Below are positions 18,301 to 27,748 of a DNA stretch of 34,402 nt, piece by piece; within the stretch, counting starts at the first letter, position 1; each line of letters begins with the position of its first letter. Origin of the DNA: Saprospiraceae bacterium. GTDB taxonomy: Bacteria > Bacteroidota > Bacteroidia > Chitinophagales > Saprospiraceae. A program made the translations under genes and the position numbers. Where the stretch lies: NCBI GenBank assembly GCA_016717145.1, contig JADKGD010000046.1, positions 1 through 34,402 on the forward strand, written 5' to 3'. The notes beneath the pieces are model-generated. The model saw only the letters and a list, made by a program, of their open reading frames with translations, did no database searches and had not been told where the DNA came from.

Positions 18301-21300
18301 AGGTTATCGTTCCAGCACAATTGACAACATTATCAACTCTTACAGGAATAGCAGAACCAGAAATCAGACATGAACCTGTGCCTCCATTAGCATAAGACAA
18401 TGGGGGTAACCCAATTGGTGCCATCTGACTGCAATCTAAGATCTGACTAGCCGGAGGGTTTATAAAGTCCGCCTCAGGCGGTGGTAAAACGGTCAATATC
18501 TGAAAGCATCTTGAGTAATCCGTTGTTTGCCAGGTGTAAGTAATTGTTCTCAATTACAATATATCAGCCTGCTTGCCAGCCTTGTACTTGTATAGTTCGG
18601 AACTGCGGGGGGTCACAATTTGGGGGGGGGTGTCTGTGCCAGGTCGTTATGGTACCTCACAATACAATATTGTCTACCCTTGTAGGTGTTAATGAGCCGG
18701 CAATCAAACATGAGCCAGAAGATCCGTTGGTATATGTCAAAGGAGGCAAGACCCCCGCAGGAGGTACATCCGGACAATTTATAGTCATGTTGGCAGGTGG
18801 GTTATTCAAAACAGCTACCGGCGGTGGCAAGACAGTCAATACTTGAGTATGTGATATTGTCCTGTTGCAATAATCGGTAGTCTGCCAGGTATACGTTATT
18901 GTTCCTGCACAGTTCACAATATTTTCCATCCTTGTAGGTATTAAAGAGCCGGAAATCAAACATGAGCCCGAAGATCCATTTGTATATGTCAAAGGAGGCA
19001 ATGACCCCGCAGGAGGTATATCCGGACAATTTATGGTCATGTTTGCCGGAGGGTTATTCAAAACAGCATCGAGGCGGTGGCAAAACAGTTAAAACTTGAG
19101 TATGACTTATTGTTCTATTACAATAATCTACTGTTTGCCAGGTGTACGTTATAGTTCCTGCGCAGTTTACAATATTTTCCATTCTGGTAGGAATTAAAGT
19201 CCCCGAAATCAGGCAGGAACCCGAAGAACCATTGGTATAAGTTAAAGGTGGTAATACTCCGGGCAAAGGAATCGAAGGACAATCTATTGTCATATTTGCG
19301 GGAGGACTAGCCAAAACTGCTAGCGGTGGAGGTAAAACCGTAAGAACTTGAGTATGATAATTAGTTCTATTACAATAATCTATTGTTTGCCAGGTATACG
19401 TGATCGTTCCAGCACAATTTACAATATTATCCATTCTGGTTGGTATCAAAGTCCCGGAAATCAAGCAAGAACCCGAAGAACCATTGGTATAAGTTAAAGG
19501 TGGTAATGTACCCTGGCAGAAGGAATCGAAGGACAATTTATTGTCATATTGGGAGGACTAGCCAAAACGGCTCCGGTGGAGGTAAGACGTATGGTGTACG
19601 GGCGGGTTGGTGAATTGTGCGGTGATTGGTGCAAGTATTGACGAGATAAGATAAATTACGGTTCTGCCAGGTGTACGTAATGGTGCCCGCGCAGTTTACA
19701 ATATTATCAACACGGTTAGGAATAACAGTTCCTTGTATCAAACATAAACCGGATGAACCATTAGTAAAATTAAGGGGAGGTAAAACGCCCGATAATGGTA
19801 TATCCGGACAATCAATTGAAGTACTTGGTGGGGGATTGACGAAGGCAGCAAGCGGGGGAGGTAAAACTGTTAAAATCTGCTGATAATTTAATGGTCTTCC
19901 ACAAATGTCAGTTGCATTCCAAGTGTACGTAATTGTACCCGCACAATTCACTATATTATCAACTCTATTGGGTGTTACGTTACCAAACATTCTGCATGAC
20001 CCAACTTCACCATTATCATACATGAGTACCGGTAATACCCCGGGAAGGGGTATTGAGGTACAGGGTATGTTACTGCTGGGAGGAGGATTCTGAAAATCAG
20101 CGACCGCGGGAGGATTCACAGTGATCACCTGAATGTGCTGAATTGTACGCATACATATATCGATTGCTGTCCATGTGTATGTTATTGTACCTATACAATT
20201 TGTAATGTTATCCAACCTGGTTGGAATTATTGTACCTGATATCAAACAAGAACCTGTACTATTATTAGAGTAATTTAACGGAGGTAATACACCGAGCAAA
20301 GGAATGGAAGCGCAAGGTATGGTTATGTTTGGTGGAGGATTACTTAATGTAGCAACAGGGATTGGTGAAATTGTTATGACCTGAACATGGGTAGCCACAT
20401 TACCGCACAAATCTGTTTTAGTCCATGTCCTTGTGATGGTGCCCCCAGCACAGTTAGTATATGCGGCTACTTGTGTTCCTGTTACCATGCCTGCAGGATT
20501 ACAATTATCTGTATAATCTAGCATTGGAATTGGTGGGACATCCTCAAAACATGAATATGTTATGGGACCGGGCGGGTTGGTAAAAACCGGGGCAATGTCA
20601 TCATCAAAAGAAAATGGTACCATATCAAGGATGCAACAAGCTGTTGCACACATTATAGTAGAAATATTTGCATTTAATACCGGAGGCACACCCAAGCCAA
20701 CAGGGTAATTATACGCATACGCTGTAAAATCCGCACAAAAATTATAAGTAAATGTAGCAGCAGTTCCAGGTGTAATCTGAACAATTATACCTGCTGAATT
20801 CACTATAAGTATATATTTAACATTGGCTCCATAACCTGTAGTATTGATATTTACAGTTGCCCCGGGGCAAACCGGTGTAGGTAAGGCGGTAATGGTTCCT
20901 GGCTCAGGGCCAATAACAGTTACTGTTCTGCAAAGAGGGGCTGGGGGATCGGATACCATAACACATACATTTTCAGCATCTACACAAAGTTGATAGGTGC
21001 CTGGGGTAGCAAACGACCAATTTCGAGTAAATGAAGTTATCGCCGTATCATCAACTTTATCAGGTGTGACATCCTCCACTCCATTCAAATACCAGTGATA
21101 TATTGTACCACCAGTTATAGTACTGTATGTATACGTTCCGACCTGATTGACGCATAAGGTTGCGGGACCTGTAATGCCACTCGCTGACCATGGGCCCAAT
21201 GTAGGAGGACAAGGTGCAGTAAGTACATCTATAGTTATTTCACATGCTGATCCGCAGCAGCCATCGACAAGGAAATAATAGATTTTCCCTACTATAAGTC

Positions 21301-21760
21301 CAGTCATTGTAAGTGTTCTGCTGCTATTATTATTACAACCAGTTGACGAAGTACCACAACCTCCGGCTACCACGGAACTTGGGTTTAGACTACAGTTTGA
21401 ATATACTGCTGCCTGAATGCCAAAATCGATTTGGGGGAATCCGACAAGAAGTGGACCTGACCATCTATACAATTATTATAAAATACTCTAATGGTTATTG
21501 CCGAGCAGTTTGCAATAAAAGCAAACCATGTTGGATTTTGAGAAAGGGTATTATTTAGTCCAGGACACATAGGATCAGGTCCGTCACTAGGATGCGAAAA
21601 CAGAGTCATGGTATATTGAAACCATCCAAAACTCCAAAGTCACACAAAATGGCGCATTAGTACACTTACATGAATTTTGAGTTCCGTTTGTACATGGATC
21701 TGCCTGAGTAAAAACAGAGTTGCAGTAAATTCCAAAAACAAAGAGGAGTAAATATCGCAT
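12328..21760 (-). CDS. Giant T9SS-secreted repeat protein with CHU_C (type B) sorting domain, frame broken by indels
   Basis: Reading right to left, one protein of about 3,100 residues is visible once small indels are ignored. It starts with a signal peptide (MRYLLLFVFGIYCNSVFTQA, ATG at 21760). A PPC-like domain follows (NPTWFAFIANC ... YYFLVDGCCGSACEITI, 21600-21230), then Ig-like segments. About 14 copies of an 84-residue repeat cover 20590-16990. A linker leads to four repeats with C-x2-NGT-x5-DDF (15500-14290), five Ig/PKD-like repeats (14320-13080) and one SprB-like repeat (13070-12870). The C-terminal gliding-associated domain ends with IFDRWGNLVF ... GWDG ... PGVFVYTVEY ... GDITVIK, which directs export and surface attachment through T9SS. 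Frame breaks lie near 12700, 13080, 18550-18655, 19057, 19540-19660, 21470 and 21630. The likely role is adhesion or cell-surface structure. Confidence 0.85.
13080..14320 (-). repeat. Five Ig/PKD-like repeats in the giant protein
   Basis: Five units of roughly 80-90 residues recur, each with a T/LxC near the start and a G-x-Y or similar aromatic pattern near the end: NAGADVILTC, NAGPDGVITC, DPGNLLDC, EPVEPITC and PPDKILYC. The first two carry the NAGxD motif that commonly opens PKD/Ig-like units in Bacteroidota surface proteins. DNA identity between units is low, so they are old duplications. Confidence 0.65.
14290..15500 (-). repeat. Four repeats with C-x2-NGT-x5-DD(F) motif
   Basis: The motif appears as CNNNGTASQSNDDF, CFDNGTQSDGTDDF, CNDNGTINDPGDDF and CDDNGTGNTPEDDKF, at about 15450, 15140, 14845 and 14560. 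The period is near 290-300 bp. The Asp/Asn-rich loop after a fixed cysteine would suit calcium binding, but that is an inference. Each unit continues with beta-strand-like sequence and a closing C-x3-C. Confidence 0.7.
18549..18655. other. Aberrant insert with G tracts inside the repeat array
   Basis: The distance between adjacent GSC landmarks here is 340 bp (18369 to 18709) instead of 252, so about 88 bp are extra. The extra part holds a run of six G and one of nine G. It also holds two degraded look-alikes of the TGCCAGGT(A)TACGTTATxGTTCC segment that normally occurs once per unit. I read this as a stuttering consensus, not a real insertion. Confidence 0.65.
19575..19660. other. Scrambled segment inside the repeat array
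   Basis: Between landmarks at 19466 and 19743 the spacing is 277 bp, about 25 more than one repeat. The segment that should encode the DYCNR ... QVLTVLPPP part is GC-rich and unlike every other copy, and the frame is lost on its left side. It resembles a poorly resolved stretch of consensus. Confidence 0.55.
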
Positions 21761-21843
21761 TCCGTTTTAGATGGCTTTTAATAATATACCACAAATAAAA
21801 CGATTTAATTATTAATTCCCTAAAAACAAACCTTTATAAATGA

Positions 21844-23205
21844 CTAAGTCATCATAATAAACACTAAACATCCGGCAAAATAACCAAGAGCCGTCAGTAG
21901 TGTAATATTTTTAAAATACCAGATGAAGTCAATTTTCTCCATACCCATCGCTGCAACTCCCGCTGCAGATCCTATTATTAACATACTGCCACCAGTACCG
22001 GCTGCATAGGCTATAAAATGCCAAATACTATCATCAAGCGGTTGATCGTACATACCCATTGCAGCAGCCACTAAGGGTACATTATCAATAATTGCCGATA
22101 CTATTCCGATTATAATGATAACAATGTTTTGGTTTGGAATAGCGGCAGTAAGGGCCTCGGCAGCTGAACGTAAGCCGCTTGCCGAACCAACAACCATTGT
22201 TTCAAAAGCCGCAATAGATAACAATATTCCCAGGAAAAACAAAATACTTTAAATCTCTATTCTTGAAAGTGCTTTTTGAGGAGAATATTTTTGTTTAATA
22301 TCGTCATTAAAATTTTCTTCAGGATGTATAAATTCAGAAGCAGCCCATACTATTGCCAGGCTCAACATCATACCCAGATAAGGCGGTAAATGTGTTAATG
22401 TTTTAAAAACAGGCACTGCAATAATCATTATAAGTCCGAGATATAACATCTTTCTACTGCTTAACAACTTAACGGCACGTTCGTCAATATCGGGTTTAGG
22501 ATTATCAATAGTACCCCGGAACACTTTTTTAAATGAGGCTAAAAAGTAAGGAACAACAAAACAAACAATGGCAGGCAGTATAATGTACTCCATAAGTCCA
22601 ATACTAGACACTTTTTTACCAATCCATAACATTGTTGTCGTTACATCACCTATTGGAGACCAGGCCCCACCTGCATTTGCCGCAGTTATAATCAAACAGA
22701 CATACCACATGCGCTCATTTTTATCGTGTATCAATTTTCTCAAAATACTGATAAGCACAATGGTAGTTGTAAGATTATCAATGATTGATGATAAAATAAA
22801 AGCTATAATTCCTGTAATCCACAACAATTTTCTTTTATCCCTTGTAGATATCCATTCTTTGATAATATCAAAACCCCGATGTAAATCTATTAATTCAACA
22901 ATCGTCATCGCGCCTATTAAAAAAATAAGAATTTCAGCTATTTTACCTAAGTGATGTAATAGTGTATTGGTAAATCCTTCTTCATTCGCTTCCAAAGTAA
23001 CAGCGTCGGTAACTCCTGTCATACTAAATATATGGTCATGACCATCTATAATATCAACCCATCCTGCATAATATCCAATGGAAAGAATTGCCCACATAAC
23101 AGCGCCCATGGCTAAAGCCGGCACAGTCTTGTCCAATTTTAGGGGATGCTCAAAAACTATGGTTAAATACCCAATAATAAAGACTAGAACGATGGCTGCA
23201 ATCAT
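21844..23205 (-). CDS. nhaD: NhaD-type Na+/H+ antiporter, interrupted by one in-frame stop
   Basis: The frame from ATG 23205 encodes a polytopic transporter with the ion-transporter conserved parts SSIIDNLTTTIVLISIL, ITAANAGGAWSPIGDVTTTMLW and, after the break, SAIIDNVPLVAAAMGMY and GTGGSMLIIGSAAGVAAMG. These are the paired intramembrane motifs of NhaD. A TAA at 22249-22251 stops it after ...ALSRIEI, but the same frame then continues SILFFLGILLSIA to 21844. The intact protein would be about 453 residues, a normal length. At the stop the family usually has a small residue, so one substitution (such as TCA to TAA) explains it. Role: sodium extrusion in exchange for protons at the inner membrane. 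A good promoter precedes it. Confidence 0.85.
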
Positions 23206-23225
23206 GATAAGAAATTAAATATGGT

Positions 23226-23252
23226 CAAATATAATTTTATTTTTCTATTCAA
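23226..23252 (-). promoter_or_regulatory. Promoter of nhaD
   Basis: On the minus strand TATATTTG (23233-23226) is an exact -7 match. A TTG at 23252-23250 lies 16 bp upstream, with another at 23258-23256 (22 bp). The start codon is about 20 bp downstream, which implies a very short leader. Confidence 0.5.
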
Positions 23253-23291
23253 CCTCAATAAAATGAAAATAATAAATCATAGGAAGTTGAA

Positions 23292-23909
23292 TTATTGAAG
23301 TTGACTTACAAATTTTTTAAGATCTTTAATATCATAATCTGTTTTACCCTTATAAATTACTACGGGCATTTGGATTGTATTTCCTTTAAAACCTGTTTCA
23401 GCCAATTTATTAAACATAAGTTCCTGATTTGGTTCATGAATTGTAGTATTTAATTCAACATATGGGATGTTATTTTTTTCAAGATAATTAATTACGAACT
23501 CACATCTTCCACAGCCGTCCTGAGTAAAAACATTAATTTTTGATGTATTCATTTGTATGCTTGTCGTTCTCCTCTTTTGACCTTGTCCTGAAGATGTTGC
23601 CAGTACTTTTTTTATTTTTTTGTAAGATAAAGATGTCTTATATTCACAGCTTACATTCGGTGTAGGTACCAGGATTATTAAAAGTTCTTTGGCTTTTGCC
23701 GGAAGCATTTTTTTTACAGGAATCGCGGTTGAAGAGGTAAATCCTACAGACTCCAGATTTAATGTTATATCCAAATCATCCTCAGTGTTATTTAATGCAA
23801 ATAATTTAATATCTGAAGTACCTCTTTCTTCAATGATCTCAATGTCTTGATTTTGAGCAGCTAAGACAGTCTGGATTAAAGTTAGTAATGCAATAAAAAT
23901 GATTTTCAT
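23292..23909 (-). CDS. Exported glutaredoxin-like protein
   Basis: A 205-residue protein with a Sec signal peptide (cleavage probably after ...TVLAA, residue 18). Residues about 25-100 look like a beta-sandwich or Fn3-like domain (LNNTEDDLDITLNLES). Residues about 124-205 form a glutaredoxin fold: INVFTQDGCGRC with redox pair C133/C136, and a cis-proline segment MPVVIYKG at 181-188. Glutaredoxins are usually cytoplasmic, so an exported one with an added N-terminal domain suggests periplasmic thiol chemistry. The start lies 10 bp after the lepA stop, so it is likely the third gene of the exonuclease-lepA-glutaredoxin unit. It is intact. Confidence 0.8.
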   Translation of the reverse strand: MKIIFIALLTLIQTVLAAQNQDIEIIEERGTSDIKLFALNNTEDDLDITLNLESVGFTSSTAIPVKKMLPAKAKELLIILVPTPNVSCEYKTSLSYKKIKKVLATSSGQGQKRRTTSIQMNTSKINVFTQDGCGRCEFVINYLEKNNIPYVELNTTIHEPNQELMFNKLAETGFKGNTIQMPVVIYKGKTDYDIKDLKKFVSQLQ

Positions 23910-23919
23910 AAATTTACTT

Positions 23920-25712
23920 TTAATCTTCTAATTTTAATACTTGTAAAAAAGCTTTTTGAGGTACTTCAACATTTCCTATCTGTCTCATTTTCTTTTTTCC
24001 CTTCTTTTGTTTTTCAAGAAGTTTTCTTTTTCTGGATATATCTCCACCGTAACATTTGGCAGTAACGTCTTTACGCAAAGCAGATATTGTCTCACGAGCA
24101 ATTATTTTTGCGCCTATAGACGCCTGAATTGCAATCATAAATTGTTGTCTGGGCAGCAACTCTCTTAGCTTTGAACACATCTTTCTTCCTATGTAATCCG
24201 CCTTACTTCTATGGACTAAAGATGATAAAGCATCTACCGGTTCACTGTTCAATCGAATGTCCAATTTTACAAGATCAGAAGCCCTGTAATCAATCGGATG
24301 ATAATCGAAAGAAGCATATCCTCGTGAAATTGATTTTAAACGATCATAAAAATCAAAAACTATTTCTGCAAGTGGCATTTCGAAAGTAATCTCTACCCGT
24401 TCAGGAGTCAGGTAAGTTTGTCTAGTCAAAACACCACGTTTGTCCATACATAATGTCATTATGGCTCCAATATATTCAGGTTTTGTGATGACCTGTGCTC
24501 TGATGTAAGGTTCTTCTACTTTACTGAACATAGTTGGGTCAGGAAGATCATTAGGTGTATTTATCAACGTTTTTTCACCTTTGTGATCATATGAATAGTA
24601 GGACACGTTTGGTACTGTGGTAATTACTTCCTGATCAAACTCGCGAGAGAGACGCTCCTGAATAATTTCAAGGTGAAGCATGCCAAGAAAACCACATCTG
24701 AAACCAAAGCCCAACGCAATGGATGATTCAGGCTCAAAAACCAGAGAAGCATCATTCAATTGAAGTTTTTCCAAACTATCCCTCAAGTCTTCAAAATCTT
24801 CATTTTCAATAGGATAAATTCCGGCAAAAACCATTGGTTTAACTTCTTCAAAACCATGAACAGCCTCCAAGCAAGGATTTAAGTGATTTGTGATGGTATC
24901 CCCTACTTTTATTTCTTTAGATTCCTTGATTCCCGTGATAATATATCCTACATTCCCTGCGGATAACTCATTTTTTGGAATCTGAGTCATCTGAAGAATG
25001 CCGATTTCATCAGCTTCATATTGTTTACCGGTATTAAAAAATCTTACTTTATCACCTTTTTTTATGGTACCGTTCAAAATCCTGAAATATGCTATGACGC
25101 CACGGAATGAATTAAACATTGAATCAAATATTAATGCTTGCAATGGTGCTTTGGGATCTCCTTTGGGAGGAGGGATTCTATCCACAATTGCTTTCATCAA
25201 CTCCACTATCCCTATTCCTGTTTTACCGCTCGCAAGGATAATATCTTCTTTTTACAACCTATAAGATCTATGACCTGATCAGAGACTTCATCAATCATGG
25301 CAGATTCCATATCAACTTTGTTAAGAACAGGAATAATATCAAGATCATGTTCAATTGCCAAATAAAGATTTGAAATTGTCTGTGCCTGAATGCCTTGAGA
25401 TGCATCAACTAAAAGTAATGCACCTTCGCATGCAGCTATAGATCTGGATACTTCATATGAAAAATCTACGTGCCCGGGAGTGTCAATCATATTAAAAGTG
25501 TATTCTACGCCATCAGTATGGGTATAATACATTTGAATAGCATGGCTTTTTATAGTAATTCCTCTTTCCCTTTCAAGATCCATATCATCAAGTGCCTGAT
25601 GTTGCATGTCTCTTTCTGCAATTGTTTCGGTAAATTCCAACAACCTGTCAGACAAAGTACTCTTACCATGATCAATATGTGCGATCACACAAAAATTTCT
25701 TATATTCTTCAT
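23920..25712 (-). CDS. lepA: Translation elongation factor 4 (LepA), one frameshift
   Basis: The true start is the ATG at 25712, giving MKNIRNFCVIAHIDHGKSTLS. GTPase motifs are AHIDHGKST (G1), GITI (G2), DTPGHVDF (G3) and NKVD (G4). The frame stops near 25212 after a shift in the run TGTAAAAAG near 25250. Adding one A restores GCKKEDIILASGKTGIGIVELMKAI and joins it to the 428-residue remainder. That part has elongation-factor domains II, III and V and the LepA-specific C-terminus (GGDISRKRKLLEKQKKGKKK). The repaired length is about 597 residues, normal for LepA. It is a ribosome-associated GTPase that affects translocation and initiation. Because lepA is nearly universal, this shift is best explained as a sequence error. 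Confidence 0.93.
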
Positions 25713-25744
25713 ATGCCGCAAAGATATAAAAAAATCAAAATATG

Positions 25745-26506
25745 TTACTCTTTTTGGTTGATGTATTCTATTTGTTCGAATGAAAACAATGACAGCCCAG
25801 TAAATCTCATAATAATCTGAACCACAGTTACAACATCTTTCTGACAATAATTGACTATTCTGTCAATATCACCATCTTTCCAAAATATTGGTCCAACCAT
25901 GCTTCCATCAATGTCATCTTTGGGAGAAGAAATTCCTAACGTGCCTGCCAATAAATTTAATGAAGTATAATTCTTATAATCTCCAAATCTCCACATATCC
26001 ATTGTATCTAATAAATGTGATGTCTGCCAGGGTTTTTTTCCACTTAAATCAAGAATGGCTGGGAATCGAATCTGATTTATGACCATACGCCTGCAAAGGA
26101 AAGGAATATCAAATTCTTTAATATTGTGGCCACAAATCCTGCTGTTTTCAGGATCATTATAATGATTTACTAATATTCTGGAAAAATCACTTAATATTCT
26201 ATGCTCATCATCACCGGCAATAGATTTTATTCTTAACTTGACAGGATCTTCACCATCAAAACTCAAAAACCCCATAGAAATGCAGACGACTTTTGCAAAT
26301 TCGGCAAAAATCCCTGCTTTAGATTGGTACAATATATCTAAATCATTTTCATTTTTTTCAGTTATCAAATTTTTTTGAATCAATTGAGCTTTGGTTTTCC
26401 ACAGCTCTTTTTTTTCATCGCTTAACAACTTAAATTCGCTTTCTTCCGATACAGTTTCAATATCTATAAAAAGGCATCTCTTTAGGTAATTTTGATCTAA
26501 AAACAT
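25745..26506 (-). CDS. Predicted 3'-5' exonuclease, DnaQ-like DEDDy fold (PolB-exonuclease type)
   Basis: A 253-residue soluble protein. Exo I is FIDIET with D15 and E17. Exo II is GHNIKEFDIPFL with D133. Exo III is Y220-C-Q-K-D224, the YxxxD form that defines the DEDDy subgroup. Length and the GHN...FD spacing fit the stand-alone PolB-like exonucleases common in Bacteroidota. Expected activity is metal-dependent removal of nucleotides from 3' ends of DNA, but the in vivo target is unknown. It is 32 bp upstream of lepA on the same strand and probably leads that unit. The promoter lies in the 125-bp gap shared with the divergent gene at 26632. Confidence 0.82.
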   Translation of the reverse strand: MFLDQNYLKRCLFIDIETVSEESEFKLLSDEKKELWKTKAQLIQKNLITEKNENDLDILYQSKAGIFAEFAKVVCISMGFLSFDGEDPVKLRIKSIAGDDEHRILSDFSRILVNHYNDPENSRICGHNIKEFDIPFLCRRMVINQIRFPAILDLSGKKPWQTSHLLDTMDMWRFGDYKNYTSLNLLAGTLGISSPKDDIDGSMVGPIFWKDGDIDRIVNYCQKDVVTVVQIIMRFTGLSLFSFEQIEYINQKE

Positions 26507-26590
26507 ATAAGTAAGGGTTTACACTGACACACTTTTATAATGGGATATATCCATTTTTTTAAAAACAAGTCAAAGTAAATAATAAAATAC

Positions 26591-26598
26591 TATATTTA
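26591..26598 (+). promoter_or_regulatory. -7 element before the coiled-coil gene
   Basis: TATATTTA (one mismatch to TAnnTTTG) lies 33 bp ahead of the ATG at 26632, in the divergent intergenic region. No clear -33 TTG is seen. Confidence 0.35.
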
Positions 26599-26631
26599 CA
26601 ACGTTAAAAGGATAAAATAAAAGTTATTAAT

Positions 26632-27591
26632 ATGAGTACACCACAATCAAAACAAAATTTTACGGCCATTGCTATTGTCGCTATTATATCATTACTAGGA
26701 TTGAATGGATATCAATGGTATGTAAACAGTAAATTGACTACAAGTAATCAAACTCAACAATCAGAAATGGTAGAGCTGCAGAAAGTGCAGGCAGAACTGG
26801 ATCAGGATTATCAGGCTGCATTGGAAAGCCTTGAAGATATGAGAGGAGACAATGCGCAACTAAATGCTTTAATCGATAGTCAAAAAACAGAATTGAAAGC
26901 ACAAAAAGAGAGGATTAACAACCTTATCTGGACTAAAAAGGAAGTTGAAAAAGCTAAATCAGAGATTAAATCATTAAATGCAAATGTGGCTAAATATATG
27001 GCAGACCTTCAACAGTTAAAAGATGAAAATAAAACATTAACTGATGATAATACCAAACTCACAATGCGCGTAGAAGAAGAAGTAAAAGCTAAAGAAGAAA
27101 TTCTCCAATCAAAGGCTGTCCTGAATTCAGAAAAAGAGATGCTTGTCAAAAATAATGAAGCTCTGGGTAGCAAGGTCGATATGGCAAACGCAATAAAAAT
27201 TAATTTCCTTGAGGTAAAAGGTTATGAAGTAAAGGATGACGGCAAATTGAAAGAAAAAAGCAAAGCAAAAGATGTTGAAATGCTTAGAGTTTGTTTTCTT
27301 ACTGAGACAAATATGGTTACTTCTTCCGGACAAAAAAAGTTTTATATCAGAATAATAAATCCACAGGGAGAAACTATAGCTGTCGAAGATAAAGGCTCAG
27401 GTGTCTTGACAAACAAACTTGATAATACACAAGTGAGATATACAACATCAGGTGAAGTAACTTATAAAAACGAAGATACAAATGCTTGTATTGATTGGTC
27501 TATTTCTGACTCATTACCTAAAGGTGAATATAAAATTGAAATTTATAATAATGGATTCCCTGTTGGAAAAGGTCAGTTCAAATTAAAATAA
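26632..27591 (+). CDS. Membrane-anchored coiled-coil protein of unknown function
   Basis: A 319-residue protein with a single membrane helix (residues about 10-27, AIAIVAIISLLGLNGYQWY) close to the N-terminus. It has no cleavage site, so it is an inner-membrane anchor with the rest in the periplasm. Residues about 36-185 are a continuous coiled coil rich in Lys, Glu, Gln and Leu. Residues 190-319 form a beta-rich C-terminal domain with RVCFLTETNMVTSSGQKKFYIRI and a closing GEYKIEIYNNGFPVGKGQFKL. This layout is conserved in Bacteroidota but unnamed as far as I know. It is monocistronic, with its own promoter and a strong terminator 22 bp after the stop. A structural or scaffolding role in the envelope is a guess. 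Confidence 0.72.
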   Translation: MSTPQSKQNFTAIAIVAIISLLGLNGYQWYVNSKLTTSNQTQQSEMVELQKVQAELDQDYQAALESLEDMRGDNAQLNALIDSQKTELKAQKERINNLIWTKKEVEKAKSEIKSLNANVAKYMADLQQLKDENKTLTDDNTKLTMRVEEEVKAKEEILQSKAVLNSEKEMLVKNNEALGSKVDMANAIKINFLEVKGYEVKDDGKLKEKSKAKDVEMLRVCFLTETNMVTSSGQKKFYIRIINPQGETIAVEDKGSGVLTNKLDNTQVRYTTSGEVTYKNEDTNACIDWSISDSLPKGEYKIEIYNNGFPVGKGQFKLK

Positions 27592-27612
27592 TTTATTTTT
27601 TTAATTGTACAT

Positions 27613-27648
27613 AAAAAGGAACCAAAGTTTAATTCTTGGTTCCTTTTT
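27613..27648. terminator. Bidirectional intrinsic terminator
   Basis: AAAAAGGAACCAA (27613-27625) and TTGGTTCCTTTTT (27636-27648) form a perfect 13-bp stem with a 10-base loop. Because the stem base is A5/T5, a U-tract is produced in both directions. It serves the coiled-coil gene ending at 27591 and can serve the convergent OmpH-like gene ending at 27749. Confidence 0.8.
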
Positions 27649-27748
27649 ATTTATGATCTTCGCCTAATGAAATCATTTAAAGTAATGCTCAAAAAAGATT
27701 ATACCTTAACTTAAATCCTATCTAAAGAAGAAGGCTTGAAAAATTAAT

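Larger units (their letters stand above)
16990..20590 (-). repeat. About 14 tandem copies of an 84-residue (252-bp) repeat
   Basis: The unit reads roughly NPP-x-NITI-x-C ... IP-x-GVLPPLTYTNGS, then GSCLISG-x-L-P-TR-x-DNIVNC, then AGTITYTWQ-x-TDYCNR and a closing Q-x-LTVLPPP. The GSC segments in the best-conserved copies start at 18709, 18961, 19214 and 19466, a period of 252-253 bp. Copies near 18.7-19.5 kb are highly similar in DNA, while those toward 17.0 and 20.6 kb diverge. This suggests recent expansion in the middle of the array. The fold is probably HYR/Ig-like with conserved cysteines; the exact family was not identified. Confidence 0.85.

Noticed and set aside
17958..18846. Plus-strand open frames opposite the giant gene (for example 17958-18143, 18156-18395 and 18544-18846)
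   Set aside because: They are antisense shadows of the repeat units and recur with the repeat period.
16990..20590. Regular repeats considered as a CRISPR array
   Set aside because: The unit is 252 bp, codes for protein in one frame throughout and has no short repeat/unique spacer alternation.
25240..25260. Programmed frameshifting in lepA at the A-rich site
   Set aside because: LepA is not known to use it, there is no stimulatory structure visible, and the same type of lesion occurs throughout the window.
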